A stretch of DNA of 64,000 nt, taken from positions 6,737,089 through 6,801,088 of the forward strand of contig VZDJ01000219.1 in the NCBI GenBank assembly GCA_008694505.1, read 5' to 3'. Positions 1 through 12,440 of the stretch are shown in pieces. The number at the start of each line of letters is the position of its first letter. Positions within the stretch are counted from its first letter, which is position 1. The translations under genes and the position numbers were made by a program. The stretch is from Cyanoderma ruficeps (lineage: Eukaryota; Chordata; Aves; Passeriformes; Timaliidae). The notes beneath the pieces are model-generated. The model made no database searches and had not been told where the DNA came from. It was given only the letters and a program-made list of their open reading frames with translations.

Positions 1-1543
1 TTTGTGCTTGTTCCCAGTGACTGGGAGCTGTTTACATTTGCCCACAGAGTAACCACAGCAACAAAACTGCCCAGCACCAAGAATTAAAGCCATTAGACAA
101 AAATGATCATAACAGAGTTGTTAGGTATGGAGGGAAATCATCTCACAGCATCTCCCGGGGTGATGAGTGCCTGGGTTGCCATTGGAGAGGCATGCAAGGA
201 CGGGAGTGCCAGCACCAAGCACTGCAACACACTGAGACCGGCTTGGGCACAAAGCCACCACATCTGTAGGTGCCCATAAGGCTCTGCAGGGCTTCTCCCA
301 CCCCCTCAGTGCTCTCTGCAATGTGCAAAAATCCCTTGCAAGTTTAATGAAGCTCACTCTCCGGCGGATAGGAAGGGTGCTTCCTATCTCTGTTCATTTT
401 CTGCTGAGCTGTGTGTTAGTAATGATGGGAATTTTTCATACGCTGATTTTTTTCCTCCCCTTGGGATAGAAAACATATGTAGTGTCTTTAAAAATAAATA
501 AAATTAATGTCTTAACAATACAGACTTTGAATATTTGATGGAACATTAGTAGGCTGCAATCAATCAAAAAAAGATCTTTTTCTTCCGAGTAATAAATATG
601 TTAATTATTTTATCTACTCAAATAAAAGCTTAATTACCATAGCACTTGGGAAGAGGGAGGTAGTTGTTATGCATAGTGTTCCTAAGAAAATCAGTTCACT
701 TTGCAAATAAACCACAATTTCTGCAAGCAAACCAAGAGACATCCCACTGCTACAACCAAGCTGTGCACTTCTCCTGGCAGTGGAATAACCAGTAGGGACC
801 TGGTGGGGAGCCCCATTGCTCTGAACCCCCCCTCAGGCTGGATTTACCCACTTTTCTCAAGTTTTCCACCTGGTTACATGTTCAAGTGTGAGCATGCCTT
901 GCCACCCATCTCTTCTTCATGTGTGGTCTGCAAAAGAGCTGGGCCAAGCACTTCCCAAGTCCACTTTGCCAGCAAATATTCTGGAGTTCATCATTCCCTA
1001 GGAGCAGGGTGGTTAGGCCAGGCTTGCAGACCATCACAAGGAGAGACCAGCAAGGGAAGAGCAGGGACCACTGTGCAGCATCCCCCTCTTTGTTACACCC
1101 TGCTGACCCCTCGTGCCGACCCCTCCCTGCCTGGCCAGGCTGATGGTGCCTGCAGCAAGAATAGCTAAAGCACAGAAATTTCATGCTGTGCTCTGCTGCA
1201 CTGTCATACCCCTGAGCAGGTAGAAGTGAACTTTTTGGGTTTTTTATTAACAATCCAAAAAGAATCACACAAAGATGGCACATTGCAGAACTGATGTGGT
1301 GAAGAAATAATGCTTTTCTGTTGTGGAAATTAAATGAAAAATCAGCTAGATAGCAAGGCAGGGCTGATAAAGTCTATAAATGCCAAGGACAGTGTTGGCA
1401 TGGGGCTGGGACTGGGGACTGGAAAACTGGTGGTGCAGCCCCTGCTCTTTGTAGGCTGCCTTAGGTGTCTTTCCCAAATCCAGGGCTTTGCCACTTCCAC
1501 TCTTGAAGACAAAACTATGTCCAGCTTGTGATTCCTTCCACAG

Positions 1544-1682
1544 GCCTTTGGGAGCCTCTCCTGGCAGTTGACTCTCCCTGGAAAGGCAGGCCTAGTGCTG
1601 CAGGAGAGGATCAGCACCCAAGGTTGTTCCCACTGTGGATGGGGCTGGCTTTGTGCTAGCAGCTCATCTTTGGAAGGAGAAG
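1544..1682 (+). other. Candidate internal exon, unknown transcript
   Basis: The 139-bp segment is preceded by a pyrimidine-rich acceptor (attccttccacag ending at 1543) and followed by a perfect-consensus donor (AAG|GTAAGT, GT at 1683-1684). Only one of the three frames is open throughout, starting with the first base (Ala-Phe-Gly-Ser...). The peptide is rich in Ser, Gly, Cys and Trp and matches no family I recognise. A pair of good splice sites this far apart can occur by chance in 64 kb, so this could be a lncRNA exon, a real coding exon or nothing. Confidence 0.15.
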
Positions 1683-2740
1683 GTAAGTGTGAAGTCCCCC
1701 TCTGTCCTTCTTCATCCCCTGTGTCAGATCAATGCTCTGCCCCAAGGAAAACTTTGGAGAAACTCACCAGCCAGCATTTCTTTTGATGCCTGTGAAGGAT
1801 TATTATCTGTCCCATTCCTGAGAGCTCCCCAGGGCTCAGTAGCTTGGAAGAGAAGTCTCAGAGCAGCAGAATTTTCTAGGCACGGATGTGGCTTTATGGA
1901 TACTCTCAGAGATCAGGGTGCCTAAGGGTTAACATGAATTTCAATCAAGAAGACATTAAGAAAAGCAGAGGGAAAACAGATTAGCTGTCCTCTTGCCTTG
2001 CTCTATAAGATGAGACAATGAGAAAATGTGATGAGATCAATGGAAAAAATAAAAGGAAATGAGAAATCAAAGGAATTGCTGCTTTACAGCTTATTTCATA
2101 TGGTGAATTGGGAAATTTGCCCTTCAGGAGATCAAATACTCTCTTATTTTTTTAACAGACTTGGATAACTCATGACTGCAAAGATGAAACCCGTGATAGA
2201 GACTGGTCCCCTGCAGGGATTCAAAAAGAAACAATCCATTTCAGGTACAAGTGTTGGGACACTGCTGGATGTGCCCTCCCCTGGTGCTCTCAGAAACCAC
2301 ACAGAGCTGTGGCATCTGCCAGAGTGTGGCTTCCCACAGGGCTGCAGGGCCGGGTTACTGGAGCTGTAAGTCCAGGGACATGGGAACAGCCGCACCAGGG
2401 GATGGCTCAGCCTCGCAGGGAGGCTGAGCTGCACACACCTCCCCTCTCCAGGCTGCCCATGGAGCAGCGTGGCAGATGCTCAGAACCAAGACAGTGAAAA
2501 GGATCTCTGACCTTCCCTTCCAACATTTCAGTGCTGCTTCTGGAGTCACAGTCCTCATGCCTTAAAGCAGACCCAGCAGATCCTTTCTGGGATTTCAGGT
2601 TAGCTGTGGGCTTTGGCACTTTGTGTCCCAAGTGACTTGCCCTCAGAGAAAGGAGCACTTTCTATGAGTTGTCATTCCAGCAGTAGCTCTGGTTCCCATA
2701 TTTCTCTAGGGCTGTGATTTTGTTTCTTCTTCTTTTAAAG

Positions 2741-2758
2741 CATTTTGCTGTGCTCCAG
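2741..2758 (+). other. Candidate 18-nt microexon
   Basis: A long pyrimidine tract (tgtttcttcttcttttaaag, AG at 2739-2740) is followed 18 bases later by a perfect donor (CAG|GTGAGT, GT at 2759-2760). The enclosed 18 nt are a multiple of three and read His-Phe-Ala-Val-Leu-Gln in the first frame, with no stop. The donor lies in an 11-bp direct repeat (gtgctccaggt at 2750-2760 and 2763-2773). No flanking exons were recognised, so the call rests on splice signals alone. Confidence 0.15.
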
Positions 2759-3679
2759 GTGAGTGCTCCAGGTCATTGCTGAGCTCTGTATGGGTCATAC
2801 ACTCCCTGTCTTCTGCAACACCAAGCCTCTGCCCAGGTGGAAGTCAATGGGAAAACTCTTGCACTGGAGGCTGAAAAGGAACTTTCTGTGTCCTTGGGTA
2901 AATGGGTCCTTGGGGCACCAGCAGTTGGTGGTTGGTGACCAATGCCAGCCACCACTGGCCTTCGATGAGCAAAGATTCAAGGTTTTTGCAGCCACACACT
3001 GCTGCCAAAGTCACCTCCTCTTTGGGAGTGCACAAACGCTCCATTTTTCCTCCTTCCCTGATGTACAAGCCCTTGGTCTGACGTCCCGACCAGCTGGCTG
3101 GTAGCAGGCAACTGCTGCCAGAGGCTAAGATGAATGATTTGTCCTTGTGCTACTGTCAGAGTTTCTTGAGACTGATGTCTCTCTAATGAACCTCTTTACC
3201 TTCATAAATTCTTCATTAGCATTTGTATCTCTGTTACTTTGCATATTTTTGCTGGTGATATCCACTGGATTAGGCATGTTTCCCTTCCAGAGACACCCTT
3301 CCAGGTCTGAATGGGTTTTTCTTTCCTCCCAGCAGTGACTCCGGCTATGCCAGGCAGTGTCTCTTCCCCACGGCACAGTAAACTTCCCACAGATATGACA
3401 CTTTGATGACAAAGGAGCCACATTTTAGCAGTAAGAATACCTTGGCTTTAACAACAGGCAGTTAAACTCCAAAACTGAAATTCCCCACGGGATATGGAGA
3501 ACAACAACAAAAAAAGCCTTTAAACTGCACTGCTCTCTGCGTCTGCAAGCAGTGGGTGCCAGCAGAAAGGAGGCCAGCTCCAAACAATCCCAGCCTTGCC
3601 CCACACTCGGCTTCCAGACTTTGAACGTGTTTTGTTTCGATATGTTATACTCGAGGTTTTCTGTTCTCTCTAATTGCAT

Positions 3680-3908
3680 TTAGTGCCTGGCTTGGGAAAG
3701 GCTGTTGTGCTGCGAATGCAGCTGTGCCCCTGCTCCCTGCACAGCCCACCCTCTGCTCCGAGCCGTCAGGTGGGACGGCTGCCTCGCAGGCTCTGCTTCT
3801 GCCAAGGAGATGTTGAAATCGTTGGCCGCTTCTTCAAAGGTCTGCAGTGGTTCTTGATGTTCCTCACCGGAGCGGGGCAGCGGAAGAAAGTCGCCTGGGA
3901 AATGCTGT
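3680..3908 (-). CDS. Candidate 3'-terminal coding exon, unknown protein
   Basis: Read on the minus strand, a good acceptor (caattttcacttccag, with AG at 3910-3909) opens into a frame that runs about 76 codons to a TAA at 3682-3680. A second AG gives an alternative start at 3904. Codon use favours C or G in third positions, and the peptide is acidic at first (for example GEEHQEPLQTFEEAANDF), then becomes Arg/Gln/Ser-rich. About ten CpGs lie in 3758-3892, more than in the flanks. An internal donor-like site (CCG|GTGAGG near 3868) could instead make this a short internal exon. No AATAAA lies close downstream on this strand. I recognise no family or domain. Confidence 0.25.
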
Positions 3909-5060
3909 CTGGAAGTGAAAATTGAACCCTTTAATGCTTTTGAAGAGCAAATAAAGTTTCTAAGTATGAGAAGCAGCCCACGCAGCCTTTGGACTGTGTT
4001 TGTACCCAAACAAACCCACGTTGTACCCAATGTATTAATTTCTTTAGCACGTAAATTGCTCCAAATAAGCTATTGGGTAAGGCTGGATGCAGGAAGGAAA
4101 AATCCAGGACAGGTTCCCACTACATTGGCCTGATCTTGTATCCGTGATTGCACTAGTTGGTCAGGAGGCTCATATCAGATAAGGATGTTATTAATAATTT
4201 GACTTGTATGTATAGGACAGGGTGGCTTTGTTTTTCTTAAAAAAAGCTCTTTAAATGGTCCAGTTCAAGCCAAGGGACCATCTCCTTACTCTTCTCTTCA
4301 ACCCCTTGGATTAGGTCCAAGTGTGTTTGAAGTTTCAGGGTATTTCTCAGAATTTTCTCTTTTGTTTGTTTTGTGAACTCTGGATGCAGAAGCAGCAGCC
4401 ATTCACAGATGTAGCACACCTATGTCACATTTAAAGCCTGTTATATTAACTTTCATCCCCTCTGGGCTGACCTCTGTCCACTGAGTATAACACACACCAG
4501 GGATTTTCATTACAGCCCTGTACTTCATCCCTGGCCTCGTGTAATTTGGTTGGATGTAACACTTGGAGTTGCAGAGAATCTGGTTGATGAGAATAGATGG
4601 TGAAAAAGGTGCAGCAATTTCTTTCTCAATGCCAACCACCACTGTTTTAAGCTGTAATTTGTGCTTCTGTCTGTACAAATCCATCTAGAGCTCAAGCATG
4701 ATAAAACAAGTTGCCCTTTAGCAATCTTTAGCTTCTGTTCTTTGCTGCTAGGAGACAACTTCCAGGGCGAGGCAGCTGGATTTACACTTATGGAGAAAAG
4801 TTGGAGTGGAAAGAAGCAAAGTGACAACTGTGGTGCAAATTACAATAATCCTAATGACTGAGGCAGCAGTTGGTTCTGCTCCTGCACGCCCAGACCATGG
4901 TGGGGAGATCCCATCCCTGCACCAACCCAGGGAGTCCAACCCCTCAAGTCCACACAGGGCAGGACAGGGCAGGCCCGTGTTTTAATGTATTTGTGCTTCA
5001 AAAGGACCCTCTGGTACTCTCCTGGCCTCCTAACAGGCTCAGCTCTTGCTTTGAATTGTT

Positions 5061-5508
5061 AGAATCATGGAACCATAAAACCATTTAGGTTGGAAAAGCC
5101 CTCTAAGATCATCGAGTCCAACCATTTTCCCAGAACTGCCAAAGCCACCACTAAACCTGAGTGATGTCCCCAGGTGATGCATCTACACAGCTTTTAAATC
5201 CCTTCAGGGGTCGTGACTCCACCATTTCCCTGTGCCAGGGCTTCATTTTGATGAAGAGATTTTTTGTTGTATCCAACCTAACCCTCCCCTGGCACAACTT
5301 GTGGCTGTTCATGTTCTGTCACTTGTCACCTGGGAGAAGAGGCCGGTCCCCTGCTGGCTACAATCTCTTGTCAGGGAGTTGTAAAGTGAGAAGATTCTTC
5401 CTGAGTCACCTTTTTCTCTAGGCTGAGCCCCCCCAGCTCCCTCAGCTGCTCCTCAGCACACTTGTGCTCCAGACACTGCCCCAGCTCTGTTGTCCTTCTC
5501 TGGACATG
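5061..5508 (-). mobile_element. CR1 LINE fragment, 3' end
   Basis: The left edge carries the reverse complement of the CR1 3' tail (agaatcatgg), followed by the diagnostic ggttggaaaagccc and atcatcgagtccaacc blocks. The sequence then continues through gtgactccaccatttccctg to the ccttctctggacatg block. The copy covers the 3' UTR and the last part of the ORF2 region in antisense, truncated at its 5' end (right edge). Many substitutions and small indels show an old, inactive copy. It is the same type as the copy at 36730-37173. Confidence 0.95.
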
Positions 5509-7151
5509 CAAAGATCACTTGGTACCGCTCCTTACCAGCCTAAAAAAAGAGATGCAATAGAACCAATTTCTTGTTTAGATATCAATATTCACCTCTCTGA
5601 TGTCACCACGGTTCATCCAGCTTTCTTGAAAGCTGATGGAAGCCAACCAAGAAAAAAAAAATATATGGAGAAGTAGAAATAACAATTTCCCCTCTCTAAT
5701 TTTCATGGTGGAATTTGCTGGATGTGGAGCTTCTGGGATTGACAGGGTATTGCTCATTGTTTGGGGAATGTCTTCAACAGTATAAACCACGTATGAGGTC
5801 TCCAGGACATATAAGCCAGCGTAACTCCATCAGCTGAAACTCTGCTGTAGAATATTCTGGTTCTTTTCAGTGCATACTTTTAACAAACTCACCAGCCAAA
5901 CCTTGTGTCTTTCCCTAATTCATTCAAGATGCACACTATAAATCACCCTTGATTCTGACCCGTGAAGGAAAACTAACTTGACAAATGCCTTTCTGTATTA
6001 ATTTTTGTCAAAACATTTTTTATGACAATGGGTAGGTTGCTGATAGCTCTGGCTATTGTTGCCCAGGACCCTGTGGGTTTGATAAGCACTCAGCTGCAGT
6101 CCATGTGGATGTCTTTCCTCAGCTCTTTGTTTCTCATGTTAAGACTTGTGTTAGAGCGAGGAACCTGAATTATTAAAAACCACCGTATAATATAGTAAGA
6201 CAGATGTCAGCAATGTTAAATACCTCCATAGATTTTGCTTCTCTAGAGCAGATCAAATGTGCAGTCATTTCAGGCATGGTGAAGGCATCCTGCACTGAGG
6301 CAACATTTTAGTAACCTGATAACGTGAGCAGTTCTTGCCATCTGCTTACAGAAATGAGGTTGTGGGATTGCACTGTCTCTCTCTCTTCTCCCACAATAAA
6401 TATTTCAACTTTATGGATCATTTCAGCTTAACTTAACAGTGAGCTTATACCTGATGGGTTGCAGGTGACAGCGCTGGGCACCTGCATCTGACTGATTTTG
6501 ACTGTGACATGTTGGAGATGTGAAGGTCTGGTATTGCCTGTGCTGTGCACATGGCTCTTCACCTCCATAAGAATTTGAAGTAGAGCCTGTGGCCCTGCCT
6601 GGAGCTTTCCTTTAGAGAGATGGGGGATGCAGGCACTAAGAAGAGCCCAAAGGGATTTTTCTGCATGTATTCGTGCTTTCCTGCCTCTACAGAAGAATTT
6701 TATTCTTCTATTCCCAGGGTGTTGTCCACTGTATCTCTCTTTGCTCGTCTCACCATGTCACTGCCAGGTTCTTGAAGCTCCTGGGGCTGTTTGCAGCCCA
6801 CACAATGCTGGGCTGGCAGCACAGAGCCTGGGGAAAAAACCAGCCTGGAGCACAGCCTGGGGCTGCAGCTTTCCATTCCCAGTTGTGGCTCAATGTGGAA
6901 AATGTGTGCTGCTCACTTGTCTTGCTCTCTGCCTGTAAATTAGTGGTGCCAATTAGTGTCCAAAAATAGGTGGAGTGTTAAGGACTTCAAAGGTCGTAAA
7001 CTATTATATACATAATTATTCAATATAATTCAATCAGAATTAACATGAGCCGTCCTTGTACAAGTAAGCATTTATTTTCCAAGACATAGGCTCAAAATAT
7101 TCTAATATTAATATTATTAGATTATTTGGATTATATTAATAATATTTAGAT
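5509..7151. other. Non-coding single-copy-looking DNA
   Basis: No exon or repeat is recognised, apart from an AT-rich palindromic stretch at 7100-7150, listed separately. Open frames at 6627-6969 overlap in two frames and match nothing known. Confidence 0.6.
7110..7146. repeat. AT-rich inverted repeat
   Basis: A perfect 10-bp inverted repeat has arms aatattatta (7110-7119) and taataatatt (7137-7146) separated by 17 nt. It lies just upstream of the CR1 copy at 7152, in a very AT-rich stretch. Confidence 0.7.
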
Positions 7152-7350
7152 TGACTATTAGGGAAAATTTCTTCATCAAAAGGATTGGAATAGGATGCTC
7201 AGGGCATGGAGTCACCATCCCCTGAGGGATTTAAAACACACACAGATAGAGCCCTTGGGCATGTGGTCTGGGGAGGGGTTGGCAGTGCTAGGTTAAGAAT
7301 TGGACTTGATGTTCTTAGAGGGCTTTTCTAACCTAAATGATTCCATGAAT
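7152..7350 (+). mobile_element. CR1 LINE fragment, 3' end
   Basis: The sequence matches the CR1 3' portion in sense: tagggaaaatttcttcatc, gtcaccatcccctgaggg, then ggacttgatgttcttagag, and it ends in the tail-like atgattccatgaat. It is 5'-truncated and diverged. The 3' end runs into an AT microsatellite. Confidence 0.92.
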
Positions 7351-7360
7351 ATATGACTAA

Positions 7361-7384
7361 ACACATATATATAAATATATATAT
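7361..7384. repeat. (AT)n microsatellite
   Basis: Short alternating AT runs (acacatatatat, then aaatatatatatg) sit directly after the 3' end of the preceding CR1 copy. The position is typical for simple sequence arising from a retroposon tail, though here that is inference. Confidence 0.7.
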
Positions 7385-10300
7385 GCAGGTATTGCAGTTG
7401 TGTTCCAAAGCACGTCTGGGTTTCTTTCCCAGTGAAACACAAGGTATGTGGGGATAAGGAAGCAAAAGTGAAATGTTTATATCAGGGCTGGGAAGTGCTC
7501 CTCAATCCTGTACCATGAGTTTGTGGGGACAAAAATCACACCTTTTGATTCCCTCAAAAACATCCCACTGTGGATTTCCAAGCTTTTGAAATTGTTTTAA
7601 CAGGGTGAAATTTGCATAATCAACGTGATAGCCTCAATAAACCTTTTGATCCCTTGGCATGCAGGAGTTACACTCACTGTGGGTTTGTCCCCATGAAATG
7701 CAGTAGCTGCAGCAGCTCTGAGGAGGCACCAGGCAAGGAAAAGCCTTCAGAGGGTCAGCAGAGAGATGAGAGCCCCAGGGCTCAGTGGGTGCTGACAGCC
7801 GTGATTTATCTCCCTCTATTGTGGGGCAAGTGAAACTGGCCCCACACCTCTGTTTTCATGCCTCTAACACAACCTCATCCAGCTTTTGCATTTTGTCCCA
7901 CTGCCAAGTGCTGTGCGAGCCCCTGTCGTGCCTCCCTGCCATTAATCACCAGAGCCTTTCCCTGGGCTGCCCTGTGCTTCCTTAGAGACCAAACCCTCCT
8001 TATCATTCACATATAATCTTGTTACAGCTCTGTACCTGCTTGCATGATCCCCTTACCAGCCAATAAATCTGAGCAGGACCAAACAGAGGATTTGCTGGTT
8101 CCTGGAATTGATTTCCCAGGCTTGGGCTGTGGCACTCAGGCTGTTTCTAAACAATCTGGTTTTGCACTGGTGCTCAAAGCAAACACCTCGCCCCAGTTCT
8201 CCCTGCCATGAACCTGGGTAAGGTTTATTCTTCAGCCAGTGCCACTTGCTGTTCTCACCTTGAGGTGTTTCCTGTGCAACCACGCTCATTCACACGTCAT
8301 CCCGTGGGTAACAAACCACTCTGCCCCTGCCCTGAGCCTGGGCAGAGCAACCCGAATCCCAGATCTGCATTTCTGAGCCTTCCCACTTTTCTTTGCCTTG
8401 ATATATCTATGCTTTCAAGAAAGAAAAATTAGGATTTTATGGGAAAGTTGAATTTTTCCTAAGGTTAAAAAAATCCAGGTTTGGGGGGGTTTCCATGACC
8501 TCGGTCAACATACTCATGCTGAGGCATCAAAAAACTCCCTCCAAAACAATTAAAGCAGGAAAATTCAAGTCTGACAGTTTTCTCTGAGTTGTAGGTGAGC
8601 CGGGAGCTAAGATTTAAGTGGCAGATGAAGGAGTTCATTGCAGTAGTTTTGAAATATGGACCTATAAATCTCCAATTTTCTACATGCACAGCTCAACATG
8701 TTCCTGTATATTTATTTTGTTGAATGTTAAGTGGTTCAGTTTTCCTGTGGTTGCCTTGATTTTTCTTCCTCAGTGGAGTTTAATTCAACATAAGCCCTAC
8801 TACTTTGTCATTTTGTTCATATTTCTTCATTTAGATGCTTGTGCAGGGAAAGGTTAGGAGCAATCAGAAAATATTGGAAGCAAAATAAATGTTCTCTAAT
8901 CTCTCTTCAAGCCCAGACTGAAATGTTATTAGTACTTCTGGGCTTGTCTGGATTAGTTTCTTAAGAAGCTGAAGCTGAACAGATCTAACTAGATTATTAA
9001 TTTAGTAAAACATGGCTTCTCCAGGGACTGAGCCAAACGACTGTTGTGTGGCTTTGTTTCTCTCATGTACTCATGGCTTCTGTGGTGGATTTATCTTTCG
9101 TTAAAACAGGAAATGATGTGAGCAAAGGGACTGTGAACACCCATCTTGTGGGCACTACATGGCAGAAGAGGGTGAGGGGCACCTTCAGCTCTCCCCCTCC
9201 TCCTCACCATGCTCCTTGCTGTGTGTTTGGGGTAAGAAATGTGGGCTGCGAACAGCTCATGTCTTACTGCCTTTGCAACAATGTCAGCTTGAATCTCAGC
9301 CCTATGGTGGTGGATATTCTTACCCTTTTCAACCAGAGTAATTCTTTCATTCCTGTGAAATCTGCTGTCTTATACTTTATCCTGTGAGGAGATGCTGATA
9401 CAGAAAAACAGGACGTTTTTCTGGAGTGTTTGAACATTATACACAGAGCTGCTCCACTGGACAGGGGAGACATTTGTGAGCAAGTCCAAAGGTTTCATGG
9501 TTGGGCACCTGGGCTTGAGATGCTCCACCATTCCCAAATCACCTGGGAGGAAGAGGGCTGAGCCAGGAGCAGTACAGGAGGGATTTGCCTGTACAGAATT
9601 GCCAGTTGTAATACAGGGGCACAGAACACACAAATCAAGCTTGCTTTAAATGAAAAGATTTATTTCAGCTTTGTACCCGGTGCATACATCACTGAGAGGG
9701 GGTTATTGTTTACCAGGGATGTCAGTCCTGATCAAAGCTCCAGAAAGGGCCCAGGGTGGGCTGTCTGGATGCTGGGACACTGTTGAACTGTGTTCTACCT
9801 GCCACTCCTCTCTTTTCCCAGGTCAGCACAGTGCCCTGCTGTGCTTGATGCCCAGGGACGGGGCAAAAGGATGGATTGCTCAGTGGGGTCAAATGCAGTG
9901 ATGCAGCCCCTGAGCACTACTCAAACCCCTGGGGTTTAAATACATGTTGTAGCCTCACCCATCACTTGAAGGAGGGCAGAGGAAACAGGGCACCACCCAG
10001 AGAAAGCAGGTGATGAGCAATGCCCCATGCCAGAGTTTCCTGAACCTGAGCTGTGTTTAAATTTTAAAAAGTCCTTATAGTAAAGGCATTGAGAGTTAGT
10101 AGTCAAATATTTAATAAACAAGGAAGGGATAAGACTAAATGGGTTTGGCTGATGGTGGAGTCCATAAGTAAGAGCAAACTGGCTCAATGGGCTCCCTCTT
10201 TCTGTAGGACACAGGTGGGCAGCTCCTTCTCTGGCGTCCTTGGTGCTTCTCCAGCACGGCCAGTATCACCCAGAGTGCAAAGTGGCCCTTGTGTCGCTGG

Positions 10301-12440
10301 CCTGAGGAAAAGGAAACTGTGAGATGAGCTGGATCCTTCCCCATATTCTCTGAGTGCGGCTGATTGCAGCATCTGGTTGTAAGTGTGAGAGGAATTCCTT
10401 GTGGGCTTCAGTATTGGTGGTAGGAAAAAGATTGTATTTTGTGAGGTTTCCATAAGTGACACCTGCACTTCAACAGCTGAAGTGCCCTGAGGCAGCTCGT
10501 GTCTCACTCCTTGAGGGGCTTTTTTAACCCTTCCCACAAGGCTGGCTCCTGTGGCTGATGCACGAGGCCAAGGTTTGGAACTTAGGGCTGTCGTCAGGTG
10601 GGAATGAGCAAGATAAGACTGAAGCTATCTTGTTTCTCTCCTTCCCTCCCAGATAACTCCCTTAGGATGGATCAGTTTTTGGGGGTGTCTCCCTGTATTT
10701 TCTTTTTAGGGACTGTGCAGAGGTCGCTCAACTACCACTATGCTCTTGTGTGAAAAGTCTTATCTTAGGCTCCACACAGAGCCAAAGTTCCCACTGAGCA
10801 ACTACTCAGCACATATAAGCAGGTTAAAATCTCGGGGCTTTGGGTCACTTAGTGGAAAAGAAAGCCTGCTCACATTTAGTGACAAAATACTTTCACAATT
10901 GCAATGGATCTGCCAAAGAAAATAGATTCAAGCTACTAAGGAAGAAATCAGAAATTTCTTGCTGAGATCCAAATAGCAAAGCCTGGAAACATGAAGCAAT
11001 TTGTCTCTTGTATGAGCCATATCCAGAATCAGCAGCAATAAGTCTACTCAAGTTTAAGCAAACAGTGATTTTTTTTCCTCAGTTCTTTTTCTGTTTCCAT
11101 AATTTTTGATAGGAAAATGGAGTTTACACATAATCCTGACACTGTTAGTTTTCTTCCAGCTGCTTTCTATTTGTGAAAGCGTGTGTGTCATATTTATCTT
11201 GTACTCTTTAAATAACCTCAATTTTATTAGTTACTCCTTATAACCTCTCTAAACAGCACTATTTTGGGAGGAACATGACAATTTTGCATAAGAAAACATG
11301 AAGTGTTATATAAAATGTGAAAGGAAGGGAAGGCAGTGATGATAAGTGGAGGTGAGCATAATGTTTCTGGATAGTTTTGTGAAGGAGAATGTCCCTTTGC
11401 AAAATCAATATTTGCAATGGGCAAATTTCAGTGCTGTGGAGTATTTTTAATTTCCTTTTGGAAAAATTAAATTGATTTCCTAGTCTTACCGGAAAGGCAC
11501 TTCTCAATTCTCTTTCTGGCAGGAAACAATGTAGATAAAAGGCTTCTAAGCAAGCATATAAAAATACTAAAAAACCCTCACCCTAAGCGCTCCTAAAATT
11601 GAATTGGATTATTACATATTTTTTATTCATGTTTTACTCCATGTCCTAAGCGTAGGATGAATATTTTTTAAGCTTTGCACATTTTTTCTGGGAAAGGACT
11701 TCCATGTTCTTGTGTTAAAATAAACAAATGAAGATGCACACCAATTTCCTACTTTTAATAAAACTACCTCTGTGTGGTAGCAGGGTTGGATTACACACTG
11801 CTCTGTCTAAGCATTTAATCATCTGTACGGCTTTGAACATACAAATGAACTCAAAACTCTTCCTGTGCTTAGAGCACCACAATTGCTTACACAGCTAATT
11901 CTGGTCCCAGTCAAATGCTTTTCTGGCTCAGACATAATTTACCAACTTGATGTGTGGAAACAATGGTTTGGTTTTTGCCTCCCCCTAATATTTCTGGCCA
12001 TGGTAATGGGGACATGGATGCTATTTATGCAACAGAAAGATTATTGTCCAATTAGAGACTTTTTGGATGTGTTTTTTCCTTTGATTTCTGAACAGGCTTC
12101 CAGGAAAACACATTGATAGTGCTGAAGGTATTGCTATGATTCATGCCTTTTTCTTCCTATTTTCCAGTAAAAAACTGCTTAATCCACTCAAGTCCCTTCC
12201 AAATTAATTGGCACGTTTAGCAGTTTCCAGTAATAAATATTATTCCACCTGTTCCATTGCTTCCTGCTGAAAAGTTGTTTTGATTTTAATTTGTTTCTGA
12301 TGGTTCCCCCCAGCCTCTGTTTGGGGAAATGGTTCCCTTTTCATTCATTTTGTTTGGAGACCGAGTGCACCGGCAGCGTTTCCCTGCACTGGGGCTGCAG
12401 CTGCAGCGCCGCATCCACAGGGATGTCAGTGAGTGCATGC
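7385..12440. other. Non-coding single-copy-looking DNA
   Basis: About 5 kb without a recognisable gene or transposon. AT-rich parts (8400-9000 and 10930-11830) alternate with more GC-rich ones. Several short open frames (for example 9046-9387 and 10184-10537) overlap others on the opposite strand and show no domain. Confidence 0.6.

Larger units (their letters stand above)
1..5060. other. Non-repetitive, largely non-coding block
   Basis: No recognisable gene family or CR1 copy was seen here. The stretch around 470-640 is AT-rich, with several AATAAA-like hexamers. The rest is mixed-composition single-copy-looking DNA. It holds three separately listed candidate exons (1544-1682, 2741-2758 and 3680-3908). 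Open frames at 701-1168 and 882-1283 overlap on opposite strands, have unremarkable codon use and match nothing I know, so I treat them as chance. The block is best described as intronic or intergenic. Confidence 0.6.

Noticed and set aside
4403..4684. 93-codon minus-strand frame with protein-like composition
   Set aside because: No convincing splice acceptor or donor at its edges and no family recognised.
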